Notes under the pieces: generated by a model | What the model was told of the DNA's origin: nothing | Databases searched by the model: none | The model's input: only the letters and a program-made list of their open reading frames with translations | From: Moheibacter lacus | GTDB lineage: Bacteria > Bacteroidota > Bacteroidia > Flavobacteriales > Weeksellaceae | Reading direction: 5' to 3' | Assembly (NCBI RefSeq): GCF_014042165.1 | Contig: NZ_JACDZE010000001.1 | Coordinates: 828,595 to 892,594 of the forward strand | DNA length: 64,000 nt | In this document: positions 8,024-18,062 of the stretch, in pieces | How the letters are laid out: each line of letters starts with the position of its first letter | Position numbering within the stretch: the first letter of the stretch is position 1 | Program-made: the position numbers and the translations under genes

Positions 8024-8581
8024 TTATTTAGAGCCTTTTTCTTGCATTGAAAAGGTCAAGTCATCCAAAATGGTACTTTCAAAACTTACTATATATGCAT
8101 ACAGAATCGGATAATCTTCAGACTCATTGAGTGTAGTATAGTTAATGATTTCGGTAATAGCATCCCCCGCATTTGATGATAATCCTGACTGGCTTAAAAT
8201 ATCGTGAAATACTTGTTCGGAATCATCCAATATATTTTGAATTAATAGCAAATCTGCGGCTGACGAAATATAATTAATTGCTATCGGATTTGTAAAGTCG
8301 GTAATGTTGTTTACTTCGGTAATTATAAAGTTGAGCGAGGTAAAAATGCTATCTCTTGCCCAAAGATCTTCTACGAATGCGGTGTAGTTTATTCCTACCG
8401 TATCATAAGGATTGTCAAGATTTTCCGGGCTTATCTGTCCCCATTTACTCTGTTTAGCATTTGAATGAGCCGAGGTCTCCCGTTCGTAGGTATGGTTGAC
8501 ATCATCCTCGTTCAGACATGCGTATAAAACGAAAAACAAGAGTTTAAATGAGAGGGCTAATTTATAATAATTGCTGTACAT
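8024..8581 (-). CDS. Putative exported lipoprotein, unknown function (185 aa)
   Basis: The N-terminus (MYSNYYKLALSFKLLFFVLY, then AC) is a hydrophobic signal with a cysteine at residue 22 in a loose lipobox. The mature part is acidic and helical (FIITEVNNITDFTNPIAINY, SAADLLLIQNILDDSEQVFH). I do not recognise a family. It is transcribed away from the TPR/AraC regulator at 8814, with 232 bases between them holding no other gene. Confidence 0.65.
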   Translation of the reverse strand: MYSNYYKLALSFKLLFFVLYACLNEDDVNHTYERETSAHSNAKQSKWGQISPENLDNPYDTVGINYTAFVEDLWARDSIFTSLNFIITEVNNITDFTNPIAINYISSAADLLLIQNILDDSEQVFHDILSQSGLSSNAGDAITEIINYTTLNESEDYPILYAYIVSFESTILDDLTFSMQEKGSK

Positions 8582-8813
8582 AATTTAATGGATTTAAAAA
8601 GTTATTGAATAGATTTCAGCTTTTTAACCCGGGAAAAATTTGACTGTGGTAATGGTTGAATTCGCTTCAAATCTATGTTAAGAAACTCCTCCATTCCAAG
8701 TCCAATAGTGGGGTTTTTTCAAAAATTAGCAGTGAATTTTTCGAATAGTCAAAGTTCTGATTAGCAGAAAATTTCTTATATTTCCTTCATGAACCTATAA
8801 GGTTAACTCTACT

Positions 8814-10451
8814 ATGCTTGTTTTTTTATCTGCCCATAAAAATTCAACTTTCAAGAGCATTCTACTCGTTGTATTTTGTAACTCTTTTTTCATGTTGTTT
8901 GCACAAAACAGCTATGATGATTTGTATCAAAAGATAGAAGAATATGAGGGTTATCCCCGACAGACCATTTATTTGAACCTCTATTTAGAAAAGGCGAAAG
9001 CAGAAGGTGATTTGGAAGAAATGGTGAACGGCTATCGAAATTTTACTTATTATAGAAGTGAGAAGACGGCATTGGCATATGGCGATAGTATGGTATGGGT
9101 CTCCCTATTGAGTCAGGACGACCCTCTGAAAGCGAACGCTCATTTATCAAAGGGCATATTGTTTTATAAATATAAAAGGTATTCAGACGCTTTGGCTTGT
9201 TATTTAATTGCTGACTCTTATCTGCAAGGAAGTAGTGATGAATATCTGGTTTATAAGACACGTTATAATATTGCACAAATCAAAAATTTTTTAGGTTTTC
9301 ACTCAGAAGCGATAGGGTTGTATCAATCCTGTATCCAATATTTTAAATACCATAATGATAGAGGATACATCAACAGCCTCCATGGTTTGGCTTTGTGTTA
9401 TAGCCGTATGGGAGAGTTTAATAAAAGCAATGAAATTATAATAATAGGTATTGCAGAAGCCAAACGTTTGTCCATTCAAAGTATGGATGCATATTTTAAA
9501 CAACTTAGCGGCATCAACCATAGTTATATGTATGATTTGCATTCGGCGATTCAACTTCTTGAAAGTAGTTTGGTGGAAATTGAAAAGAAAAATGATTTTG
9601 CGAACGCTTCCTCCGGTCATTTTTATTTAGGTAAAAACTATTGGACTCTTAATCAAAAGGAGAAAGCCCAGCAACATTTTCAGGAAGTCGATCAAATATT
9701 TTCCGAGCAAGGCTATATGCATCCGGATTTAAGGGAAACCTATCAGTTTCTGGGTATGATTCATGCTGAAAAGGAAGATTTGGATAAAATGGAAAATATA
9801 TTGGTACAAATAGGTAAAGTTGACAACTATCTTCAGGAGAATTTTCAATATCTCAGTTCGAAACTCCATGTTGAATTTGATCAAACCGCCTCCCAAAAAG
9901 AAAATCAAGCCTTAAAAAAATCCTTAAAACAAAACCAAGTGTTGGTCTTTTTCCTGGTCCTAGTTTTTATTGTTTTGTGGGTGTTTTTGGTTCTTTATAT
10001 CCGACCTAAGAAAGATTATGTAGGGGGAATATTTAGGAGAAATTCTTCTCCAACAGCCTCAGATGAGAAAAACGCAGTCAGTCTTCCGACTTTAACTCTA
10101 TTGAATTTAAAAGATCAACTCGAAAAGTTTGAAAAATCTGAAAAGTATTTAAAAAAGGACTGGAATCAAGCCCAGCTTGCTGCAGAATTCAATTCTAATG
10201 TGGTTTACATGAAATCTGCCATCCAAACATTTAGAAATAAGGGCTTTTCTGATTACATCAATGATTTACGCATAGATCATCTGATTCGTTTGGCTGAAAG
10301 GGACAGTAAGCTTAAATATTACGATAATAAATCACTTGCTCAAGAAGTCGGTTTTAGTACTACAGACCGTTTTACAAAAGCTTTTAAATCGAGAATGGGT
10401 ACAAGTCCGAGTGAATATTTCCGGAAATTGAGAGAGAAAAGCGAAGATTGA
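8814..10451 (+). CDS. Membrane-anchored TPR/AraC-type transcriptional regulator (545 aa)
   Basis: An N-terminal signal/anchor (LLVVFCNSFFMLFAQ) is followed by tetratricopeptide-like helical repeats (residues about 60-330) that should face the periplasm. One membrane span comes at about 376-397 (VFFLVLVFIVLWVFLVLYI). A cytoplasmic AraC-family DNA-binding domain fills about 440-545 (NDLRIDHLIRLAERD, SLAQEVGFSTTDRFTKAFK, GTSPSEYFRKLRE). This architecture is a known Bacteroidetes regulator type that senses on the outside and binds DNA inside. It converges with the S9 peptidase-SusD-SusC operon and is the natural candidate to control it. Confidence 0.9.
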   Translation: MLVFLSAHKNSTFKSILLVVFCNSFFMLFAQNSYDDLYQKIEEYEGYPRQTIYLNLYLEKAKAEGDLEEMVNGYRNFTYYRSEKTALAYGDSMVWVSLLSQDDPLKANAHLSKGILFYKYKRYSDALACYLIADSYLQGSSDEYLVYKTRYNIAQIKNFLGFHSEAIGLYQSCIQYFKYHNDRGYINSLHGLALCYSRMGEFNKSNEIIIIGIAEAKRLSIQSMDAYFKQLSGINHSYMYDLHSAIQLLESSLVEIEKKNDFANASSGHFYLGKNYWTLNQKEKAQQHFQEVDQIFSEQGYMHPDLRETYQFLGMIHAEKEDLDKMENILVQIGKVDNYLQENFQYLSSKLHVEFDQTASQKENQALKKSLKQNQVLVFFLVLVFIVLWVFLVLYIRPKKDYVGGIFRRNSSPTASDEKNAVSLPTLTLLNLKDQLEKFEKSEKYLKKDWNQAQLAAEFNSNVVYMKSAIQTFRNKGFSDYINDLRIDHLIRLAERDSKLKYYDNKSLAQEVGFSTTDRFTKAFKSRMGTSPSEYFRKLREKSED

Positions 10452-10700
10452 ATCTGGAAAAAATTATCTGCATCCAATCCGGTATAAGATAATCTATTGA
10501 AACCATTCAGTCGAATTTTCCTCCTTTTTAAATATATAGTCCATTTTTTTATATGGATCGTAAAATATAGGGTGATTAGTTTTGGTATCATGAAAGTCGG
10601 GTATGAAAACTTTGGGTGTTCCTATTCAACGAGTTCCTTACCGGTTTACCAAAACAGTACGTGTACAACACCCATGTTCAGAAGACCGTGATTTAAAAAA

Positions 10701-10732
10701 GGAGGCTATAGTATGTAGCCTCCTCTTTTTTC
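10701..10732. terminator. Hairpin terminator between convergent genes
   Basis: AGGAGGCTA-TAGTATG-TAGCCTCCT followed by C and six T on the plus strand, with A-runs on the other side, so it can act in both directions. The 317 bases between the regulator and the peptidase gene hold this hairpin and no gene I trust. Confidence 0.85.
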
Positions 10733-10768
10733 TATTTGAAATCAAATCATTCTAATCAATCCAATTAA

Positions 10769-13321
10769 CTATTTGAGATATTTTTCAAACCATGCATGAA
10801 TTTCTGAGGATAATAACAATTGATTTTCCTTGATCATCAGGTTATGGTCATCATTTTCAAAAACGATTAGTTTACCCTCCTTTTCTAACTCTTTCATGGC
10901 TGAATACATAAAAACACTTTGGTACCAATTTATGTTGTAATCTTTTTTACCCGTCCACAAAAAAAGAGGTGTGCTTAAATTCGCTGTACTGTACAAAGCC
11001 GAATTATCGTAGTAAGATTTCTTGTCCTGATAAAAAGATCCGGCCATCCTGAACTGCTGGTTGCGCATTCTCCATGACTGCTCATCGTTCCATGACCAAA
11101 CGAAATCATGGTAAAAGCTCACTAAATCAGTGACACCGGCTCCCGCAACCACAGCACTGAATAAATCTGTCTGCGTTGCTATGAAAGCGGCTTGGTAGCC
11201 ACCAAATGAATGACCTATCAAACCCACTTTATTTTTATCAATGGACTTTTCATCAAAAGATTTTTCTACAGCAGATACAACACAATCTAATGCAGATTTT
11301 GCAGTATTTCCAAACTCATACTTAATATCAGGTAATAGGATAAAATAGCCATCCGTTACATAATTAAGAATATTAAACCCCGTGTAACTAAGTTTTGAAG
11401 GTGGATTAAAATAATTGAGATAAACACTGTTTACTTCATAAATATAGGTGATCATCGGATATTTCTTTGATGGGGTGAAATTACTGGGATAGACCAAAAT
11501 ACCGCGCAGATTATTGCCATATTTATCCTGATAAACAATTTGTTTGTATTTCCCTAAATCAAAGTTTAATAGTCCTTCATTGCTTTGATGTATTTTTAAT
11601 GTATCTGAAGTCGTTAAATCAAGACTGTAAATTGCAGGAGGAACGTTTAATTTGTATGCACGATACACCAGCCGTTTGTTATTCTCAGAGACTAAAACAT
11701 CGTCTTTAAATGTTTGGGAATATGTGAGTGTTTTCACCTTTCGCTTGCCTTTCCAAACGGCCAGTCCGCTTTGAAGATCATCTCCCAACATATCCAAAAT
11801 GATAGGCGAATCATCATCATAACTTAACCCCAAGAGATTATTTAAACCTTCCGAAATTCCATCTGTTCTTCTGTTCAACTGCCAATTGATCCTGTACTTG
11901 ATTTTGTCTTCCCGTCCTTTTGTAATTCTGAAACCGGATTTCTTTTCAGGTTCAAATAACCAAATGTCATACTGGTCATATAATATTATGAACTTTTCAT
12001 CTTTGGTCCATCCGGGATTTCCATAAGGTCTTTTATCCACATATTCCCATGAATTTTTATCAACGAAAGAAACATTGCTGTTTTCAGTAAGATTAAATGT
12101 CATTTTTTTATTCGAATCAAATACAAGCCACTGATCATCCTTAAAATATGAAACATATCTTCCTGATGGGGAAACCGATAAATAACGCTGATTAGAATAT
12201 TGCTTTTCTATAACAAGCTCCATATCTCCGGATTTCAGATCTTTTAAATAAAGATCGACATAGGGGCTCTCGGAGTATTGTGGCTCATAGGTCATCGGGT
12301 CATAAACCAAAGCCTTTTCATTGGCAACGTTTGCTTTCGCAACGGGGTGCTGGATATCTGCTATTGGAAAAAAAGTTTCCTTTACAGGATGCCATGCAAT
12401 TTTTATGGGATTGAGCTGTGTCCGCTTATATATTTGTATTTTTGGCTCTATCCATTTATCACTGGTATCTAAAATCCTTACATTTGGGTTGTCTGTCTCA
12501 TTTTCGATATCGCAGTTAAATAGTACTAAATCCCCATTGTCTGAAATTCTTAAGCTGTGTTTGTTTAAAGCTGTAAAGGAGATTTCAGTTCTTAGGTCAT
12601 TAATTTTTAATTCAGAATGTTTACCATGAAGGTCAAAAAGATGGATAGACTGCTCATCCACAATAGTAAAATACTTACCATTGTTGCTCCATATCAGAGA
12701 TGATATCTTACTTGTTGTTTGATAGATGTTCTCTTGCTCTGAATCGCTTAAAGAAATTTTATTTACTAAAAATCCATATCGTGAAGTTGATTTATGAGTA
12801 GTGATCATTACTTCAAGATATGGATGTAAAGAATAATGATAAACACCTTCTAGCTTTCTTTTAGTAAAGTCCTTAAGGTCTATAACTTGCAACGTTCCAG
12901 CTTTTTCAGGAAGTTCGTCTTTCAGGACAATGTATTTGCCGGAAGCCGAGAATTTAAATGATTGTACACCCACTATTTTTTCCACTTTGTCAAATGCGAG
13001 TTCCCGCAAATAAAGCGTATCTTCTGATAAGGATGCGAGCCATTTACTGTCAGAAGTAAATGCATAGCTGCCTGTAAGATTTATATCAAACTTTTTCTCT
13101 TTTAATTGCGTGTGGGCTAAGTAGCCTTTTGGTTTTCTATCTGTGTAGGCTTCTTCAAATAAAACCCAATTCCCGTCGGGGCTTATGCTTTGGATAAAGA
13201 TATTTGAACTCCAAAGTGAATCCATTGAAGTATTGTACTTTAAAGAATTATCATGAACCTGACTGAGTGTATTTCTAAATAACAGACTGAATGAAATAAT
13301 TATTAAATACTTTAAATGCAT
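10769..13321 (-). CDS. S9-family (prolyl oligopeptidase-type) peptidase
   Basis: This 850-residue exported peptidase has an N-terminal signal (IIISFSLLFRNTLSQ), a long beta-propeller-like middle section with repeated WD-like strands, and a C-terminal alpha/beta hydrolase domain. The nucleophile motif GHSFGG puts the catalytic serine near residue 706. WTGKKDYN gives an aspartate near 791 and NDDHN a histidine near 826. It follows SusD by 14 bases in the same direction, so it is the third gene of the SusC-SusD-peptidase operon. The likely role is trimming peptides brought in by, or presented to, the outer-membrane pair. Confidence 0.93.
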   Translation of the reverse strand: MHLKYLIIISFSLLFRNTLSQVHDNSLKYNTSMDSLWSSNIFIQSISPDGNWVLFEEAYTDRKPKGYLAHTQLKEKKFDINLTGSYAFTSDSKWLASLSEDTLYLRELAFDKVEKIVGVQSFKFSASGKYIVLKDELPEKAGTLQVIDLKDFTKRKLEGVYHYSLHPYLEVMITTHKSTSRYGFLVNKISLSDSEQENIYQTTSKISSLIWSNNGKYFTIVDEQSIHLFDLHGKHSELKINDLRTEISFTALNKHSLRISDNGDLVLFNCDIENETDNPNVRILDTSDKWIEPKIQIYKRTQLNPIKIAWHPVKETFFPIADIQHPVAKANVANEKALVYDPMTYEPQYSESPYVDLYLKDLKSGDMELVIEKQYSNQRYLSVSPSGRYVSYFKDDQWLVFDSNKKMTFNLTENSNVSFVDKNSWEYVDKRPYGNPGWTKDEKFIILYDQYDIWLFEPEKKSGFRITKGREDKIKYRINWQLNRRTDGISEGLNNLLGLSYDDDSPIILDMLGDDLQSGLAVWKGKRKVKTLTYSQTFKDDVLVSENNKRLVYRAYKLNVPPAIYSLDLTTSDTLKIHQSNEGLLNFDLGKYKQIVYQDKYGNNLRGILVYPSNFTPSKKYPMITYIYEVNSVYLNYFNPPSKLSYTGFNILNYVTDGYFILLPDIKYEFGNTAKSALDCVVSAVEKSFDEKSIDKNKVGLIGHSFGGYQAAFIATQTDLFSAVVAGAGVTDLVSFYHDFVWSWNDEQSWRMRNQQFRMAGSFYQDKKSYYDNSALYSTANLSTPLFLWTGKKDYNINWYQSVFMYSAMKELEKEGKLIVFENDDHNLMIKENQLLLSSEIHAWFEKYLK

Positions 13322-13335
13322 ATTGAGTTTTTTTA

Positions 13336-14721
13336 TTAATATCCGGGATTTTGAGGTGCCAGATTTGGATTCGCTAACAGCTCAGATTCAGGAATGGGGA
13401 ACAGGACATCAGTCGAACGCCAGTTTGGTTTAATGGGAGCTAAAATATCTGTAGCTATACCAAGTCTTTTTAAATCAAACCATCGGTGCCCATGTTCTGT
13501 AAACAATTCATGTTTTCTTTCATTTATCAGTGCTGTCGTTAATTCAGAAGTGGTTATGTTTTGAATATCGGCTAGACCTGCCCGATTTCGAATAATATTC
13601 AGGTCATCAGCACTTGCTTGAAGATTTCCGGAATTAGCTCTTGCTTCGGCGCGTATTAGATAAAGTTCAGCCAATCTGAAGAGAACTGAATATTCCAAAG
13701 TAGTCCCTGAATTTTCGAGGGATTTATACTTGAAAGGTGCAAACCAAGTGGTAGTGCCATCTGTAATTTCTTTAACCCAATGGCTTCTGCGCAGGTCTTC
13801 CTGCTCAAAAGAAGCCATAAACAATGGATTCAAGGAAACATTGAGTGGAGGTCCCTGTTCAAACAAAAAATACCCCCCTTCTTTTGTGTTTTCTCCGTCT
13901 GAAAGCGGTTTTAGCTGTAAGATGGCTGAAGAACTCTCTTTTAAAAATTCTTTATCGAGATCAGTCTCCAGATTATAATAAGAAGAAAATTCAATAACCT
14001 CAGATGCCTGCAGTTCTGCATTAATCCAATCGCCTTTGTATAAATAGATTCTCGCAAGCAGTGAAGTAGCGGCAAAACGGTTGGCTCGTGTACGCTCTTG
14101 ATCAGGATACTCAATAGAAAGCATTTGTTTTGCCCGAACTAAGTCATTGACTAAAAGTCCGTAAACTTCCTCGGACTGGGTACGTATAACATCCTGATTA
14201 ATGAGGTAATCAGTTGATTCAATATAAGGAATGGCTCCGAAGAGCTGCAAAAGGTAAAAATGAGTCAGTGCCCTGATAAATAGTGCTTCACCGGTTAACT
14301 GTTTTTTCAAATCTGTGCTAAGCGATTGCGATTTGTCTATTTTTTCGATGGCAAGGTTAGCTTTATAAATCAAAGAATATGCGTTATCCCATGTACTCTT
14401 TACTATATCGTTTGAAGGCATGACCTGATGATTAAAAAACATCTCCAAAGAAGATCCCGGAGTGCTGTAGTAGTCTAATTCATCTGAATAGAGCCCCATC
14501 AAAACGCCCAGCCCACCTGAGTTTCCTACAAGGGGTGCATTATCCCTTAAATGTGCGTATAATGAAGTAATAGCTGCATTTGCAGTAGTCGGATTTTCAA
14601 ATACGGCATCGTCCGCTATCTGACCCATAGGATCGTCAACTTCCAGTAAATCTTCACAGGAAGTAGTTAACAATACACTGATTGATAAAGCGTATTTTAA
14701 TAAAAATTTTATTTTAAACAT
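13336..14721 (-). CDS. SusD/RagB-family nutrient-binding outer-membrane lipoprotein
   Basis: I start at 14721 (MFKIKFLLKYALSISVLLTT), because it gives a signal peptide ending in the lipobox cysteine of TTSCEDLLEVDDP; the longer frame would overlap the SusC gene. The 461-residue protein has the TPR-like helices (KLAIEKIDKSQ-type segments, GEALFIRALTHFYLLQLFG) and the C-terminal signature of SusD proteins (ERKHELFTEHGHRWFDLKRL). It should cap the SusC pore at the cell surface. It lies 16 bases downstream of SusC. Confidence 0.95.
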   Translation of the reverse strand: MFKIKFLLKYALSISVLLTTSCEDLLEVDDPMGQIADDAVFENPTTANAAITSLYAHLRDNAPLVGNSGGLGVLMGLYSDELDYYSTPGSSLEMFFNHQVMPSNDIVKSTWDNAYSLIYKANLAIEKIDKSQSLSTDLKKQLTGEALFIRALTHFYLLQLFGAIPYIESTDYLINQDVIRTQSEEVYGLLVNDLVRAKQMLSIEYPDQERTRANRFAATSLLARIYLYKGDWINAELQASEVIEFSSYYNLETDLDKEFLKESSSAILQLKPLSDGENTKEGGYFLFEQGPPLNVSLNPLFMASFEQEDLRRSHWVKEITDGTTTWFAPFKYKSLENSGTTLEYSVLFRLAELYLIRAEARANSGNLQASADDLNIIRNRAGLADIQNITTSELTTALINERKHELFTEHGHRWFDLKRLGIATDILAPIKPNWRSTDVLFPIPESELLANPNLAPQNPGY

Positions 14722-14737
14722 AATATCAGTTTTTAAG

Positions 14738-17700
14738 TTATAATTCGATTTTGGCGCCAATTGAAATTCTGCGTACGGGAGGCAAAAAACCGCGCATCTG
14801 CTCGGGATCACCACCTTTAAATCCGGTAATGGTAAAAAGATTCTGGCCCTGTAAATACACTAAACAATTCAGAATACCGGGAAGTGGGAGCTGGTAGGAT
14901 AGGTTGACTGTTTTCAGTCTGATAAATGAAGCGTCAGATATAGCACCACTGCTATATGCAAATTGGGACTGTGCTTGCAGGGCTTCGCTGTTGTTTTCGG
15001 TTGTAAACTGCTGGTAAGTTGAATTGTCTCCCGGATTTTGCCAATGATTTAGAACGCTGGTTGACTGATTGGACATGGTACCTGCCGGAGCGAAATTGTA
15101 AAATTCATTGAATGCCTCTTTCTTCACAAAATGGAAGGTAAAATCGAAATTGAATCTTTTGTATCTGAACTGATTGGTCAAACTTCCAAAAAATGCAGGC
15201 GTAAAATCAGCAATGTATTTTCTGTCATCAGTCCCAGTAATAATCCCGTCACCGTTAAAATCTTTGAAAGTGAATATTCCGGTTTCCGGATTAATTCCCG
15301 TAAATTCATAAATCTTGATGATATTGAGAGGATAACCAATCTCCAAATAATTGGCGTTGGTAGAATTTTCCAGATCATCGTAGGCAAGTAGTTTTGTTTT
15401 GGGCAGTGTTAACTGAAATTCCGAGGACCATGTAAAGTCGGAAGAACTTAAGTTGGTACTGCTTAAACTCAGTTCCCACCCTGAATTTTCCACAAGTGCA
15501 TTCATGTTGGAATTGATTGAACTAAATCCAGTAGTTCCGGGAAGGGGCGTACCTGCAAGTTGATTACCCGATCGGGAGTTGTAGTATGCAGCGTCCAATT
15601 GCAATTTATTTTGGAAAAGGGCAATTTCAATGGCTGCTTCTGTTTTGGTATTCTTTTCCCATGCAAAATTGGGATTGTAAAGCCGTGTTGGAATCAGGCC
15701 TATGTTTCCATTGTAGGAACTTTCATTTACCGAGTAGGTACTCAAATACTGATAATCTCCAATCTGGTCATTTCCTGTGCTTCCGTAGGATGCTCTAAGT
15801 TTTCCAAAGCTTAGGAAATCAGAATTTTCCATGAATGGTTCTTTGGAAAATATCCATGCAACACCTACTGCACCAAAATTAGCGAATCGATTTCCCGGGC
15901 CAAAACGGCTTGAACCGTCTCTACGTCCCGTCAGGTTAATGATGTAACGTTTCATTAAACTATAATTAATACGGGCATATCCTGCCAGATACCGGTACTG
16001 TCTGTCATCTACATTGAGATAGATAACCTGATTGGCAGCATTGATATTACTTAGTAACTGGTCAGTGGGATAACCTATGCCCAATACTGCGGTCTGGCTG
16101 AAACTCTGATCTTGGATTGTACTTCCCACCGTGATCAAAAATTCAGATAAACCCCAATTTATCTTTCCCTCCAATTGTGGTTCTATTAGCCAGCTACCGT
16201 TCTCCGAATTATTTTCAAAGAAATTGGAAGAAGCACTGGTCAGTCCCCATGCCGGATTAAACCTTGTAACGGGATTAGCCTTTGTTTCATTTAACAAAGC
16301 ATTGGTGTAGCCGAAGCTGGTTTTTACTTTCCAGTTCCTGAATATTTCATAGCTTAAATGGGAGTTGAAGTAAATACTGCGGGAATTGTTCCGGTATGTA
16401 CTTTGCAGATCCCCATAGGGATTTGTCCATGTACTGTTTTCCCAGTTGAGTTCACCATTTTCTGTATATAACGCCGGTGCATTGGGAGGAAGTATATATG
16501 CCCGAGAGGTAATATCACTTGCAGGCAGATGGTTATTGTCCAATCCGTAATTGGCGGAAAGGTTCAACTGAAATTTTTTATCCTTGGAAAAATGCTGGAT
16601 GCTGGTAAATACCGTAGTTCTGTTGTAGCTGTAATCAAAAGGAAATACAGTTGTTTCTTTCATCAGGCTGCTTCCTAAAGTAAAGCGGGTAAATTCGTTT
16701 CCACCGGACAGATTGAATTTTAAGGTGTTGTTGAATGCTGGATTACCAATGAATTCCTTTTGCCAATCGGTGTATCTTTGGGTATCCCAAGTGCCGTTGA
16801 TGTCATAAGCTGTAGCGGGATAGGTTGAAATATCGTTATTTGCAAATGCCTCCTGCCGCATGGCGATGTACTGCTCAGTATTGAGCAAGTCCATCATTTT
16901 GGTCACCGCAATCACTGTGGTAGAAAAATCTGCAGAAAAAGCAGTCTTTCCTGTTTTCCCTTTTTTGGTGGATATTAAAATCACACCATTTGCGCCACGT
17001 GAGCCATAAATGGCTGTTGCATCTGCATCTTTGAGCACTTCAATGGATTCAATCACAGACGGATCCAGCGTATTGAGCGGATTGATATCAGCTCTTGGCA
17101 AAATAGTTCCTGAAATGGATTGAGAACCTAAGGGCGCTGTGTTAAATGGAACGCCGTCAACAATATATAAGGGATCATTCCCTGCGGCAATGCTGTTCTG
17201 CCCCCGAATCCGAACGGTATATCCACCACCGGCAATCCCGGAAGACGGAATGATTTCGAGTCCCGGAACACGACCTTGTAGTGCATCCAGTACATTATTT
17301 ACAGGTTGGTTTTCTATTTCTGTAGCAGTTACTTTGTATATGCTACCTGTCCTTTCCCGATCTTTAACCGTATAATAACCTGCATTGATGACCGCTTCTT
17401 CCAAAGCAACAGAACCCGAAAGCTCAACATCTATGACCAGCTGGTTACCGACCAAAACTTCAACTGTAGCATAACCGGGATAAGCAAATACCAAAACATC
17501 GGAAGGTGATGCTGAAATAGCGTAGGAACCGTCTTCAGATGTATAAACTACGACGTCTGAACCGGTAATGGATACAGAGGCATCGAGGATGGGTCCAACC
17601 GAATCATAGACTGATCCGGTAATTAAAGATTGATTGGATTGGGGAGGTTGTTGCGCCGAGGCGAGCGAGCACAAGGTAATGAGGACAAAAAGGATGTACC

Positions 17701-17740
17701 CCGGCACAACTACTTCCCTTAATAATGAAATTGTTTTCAT
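14738..17740 (-). CDS. SusC/RagA-family TonB-linked outer-membrane transporter
   Basis: A 1000-residue TonB-dependent transporter. It has a signal peptide (YILFVLITLCSLASAQ), a carboxypeptidase-regulatory-like domain at about 38-115 (ITGSVYDSVGPILDASVSI), a plug (VNNVLDALQGRVPGLEI, DPLYIVDGVPFN, VLKDADATAIYGSRGANGVI) and a long beta-barrel ending in an IGAKIEL strand. Together with SusD it imports a macromolecule or oligomer. The peptidase downstream and the absence of any glycoside hydrolase favour peptides, as for RagAB, over glycans. The 5' leader holds two stable hairpins. Confidence 0.96.
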   Translation of the reverse strand: MKTISLLREVVVPGYILFVLITLCSLASAQQPPQSNQSLITGSVYDSVGPILDASVSITGSDVVVYTSEDGSYAISASPSDVLVFAYPGYATVEVLVGNQLVIDVELSGSVALEEAVINAGYYTVKDRERTGSIYKVTATEIENQPVNNVLDALQGRVPGLEIIPSSGIAGGGYTVRIRGQNSIAAGNDPLYIVDGVPFNTAPLGSQSISGTILPRADINPLNTLDPSVIESIEVLKDADATAIYGSRGANGVILISTKKGKTGKTAFSADFSTTVIAVTKMMDLLNTEQYIAMRQEAFANNDISTYPATAYDINGTWDTQRYTDWQKEFIGNPAFNNTLKFNLSGGNEFTRFTLGSSLMKETTVFPFDYSYNRTTVFTSIQHFSKDKKFQLNLSANYGLDNNHLPASDITSRAYILPPNAPALYTENGELNWENSTWTNPYGDLQSTYRNNSRSIYFNSHLSYEIFRNWKVKTSFGYTNALLNETKANPVTRFNPAWGLTSASSNFFENNSENGSWLIEPQLEGKINWGLSEFLITVGSTIQDQSFSQTAVLGIGYPTDQLLSNINAANQVIYLNVDDRQYRYLAGYARINYSLMKRYIINLTGRRDGSSRFGPGNRFANFGAVGVAWIFSKEPFMENSDFLSFGKLRASYGSTGNDQIGDYQYLSTYSVNESSYNGNIGLIPTRLYNPNFAWEKNTKTEAAIEIALFQNKLQLDAAYYNSRSGNQLAGTPLPGTTGFSSINSNMNALVENSGWELSLSSTNLSSSDFTWSSEFQLTLPKTKLLAYDDLENSTNANYLEIGYPLNIIKIYEFTGINPETGIFTFKDFNGDGIITGTDDRKYIADFTPAFFGSLTNQFRYKRFNFDFTFHFVKKEAFNEFYNFAPAGTMSNQSTSVLNHWQNPGDNSTYQQFTTENNSEALQAQSQFAYSSGAISDASFIRLKTVNLSYQLPLPGILNCLVYLQGQNLFTITGFKGGDPEQMRGFLPPVRRISIGAKIEL

Positions 17741-17780
17741 AATTTTGAATGGGTTTTAGTGAAACATTAAGACTCTTGCT

Positions 17781-17812
17781 CTCTGTACCTACGCCAATAG
17801 GTGTACAGGGAG
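17781..17812. other. Leader hairpin upstream of SusC
   Basis: CTCTGTACCTA-CGCCAA-TAGGTGTACAGGGAG pairs with a two-base bulge. It lies 41-72 bases upstream of the SusC start in the 5' leader. A short T-run follows on the plus strand, but no plus-strand gene ends there. Confidence 0.55.
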
Positions 17813-17883
17813 CTTTTTATTCTGTAATTTTTTTGATTAACAGTAAGTATCAAGTAAAAGCGGACGAAATAACTCATCAAAAA

Positions 17884-17945
17884 TCCCCTGCCTCAACCAG
17901 ATCGGTTCTGCTTTCCTGAACAATCACCCAAAGGCAATGCAGGGG
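17884..17945. other. Larger hairpin or multi-arm structure upstream of SusC
   Basis: CCCCTGC (17884-17890) pairs with GCAGGGG (17939-17945) around a 48-base interior that can form further short stems (AACC/GGTT among them). Read on the minus strand the closing arm is followed by ATTTTT, so it could act as a weak terminator or attenuator ahead of SusC. Confidence 0.45.
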
Positions 17946-18062
17946 ACAAATAAATAATTAACACACGATTTTCAGATTATCGCGCTCACTTACTGCTCGT
18001 AATTCTCTAAGTCTCTAAATAATAAATCGTTCTCATTTAATTTAAGTTTTATGTGTTGTTAT

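Noticed and set aside
13336-14814. Longer SusD start at 14814
   Set aside because: It would overlap the end of SusC and put 31 non-signal residues before a clear lipoprotein signal peptide.
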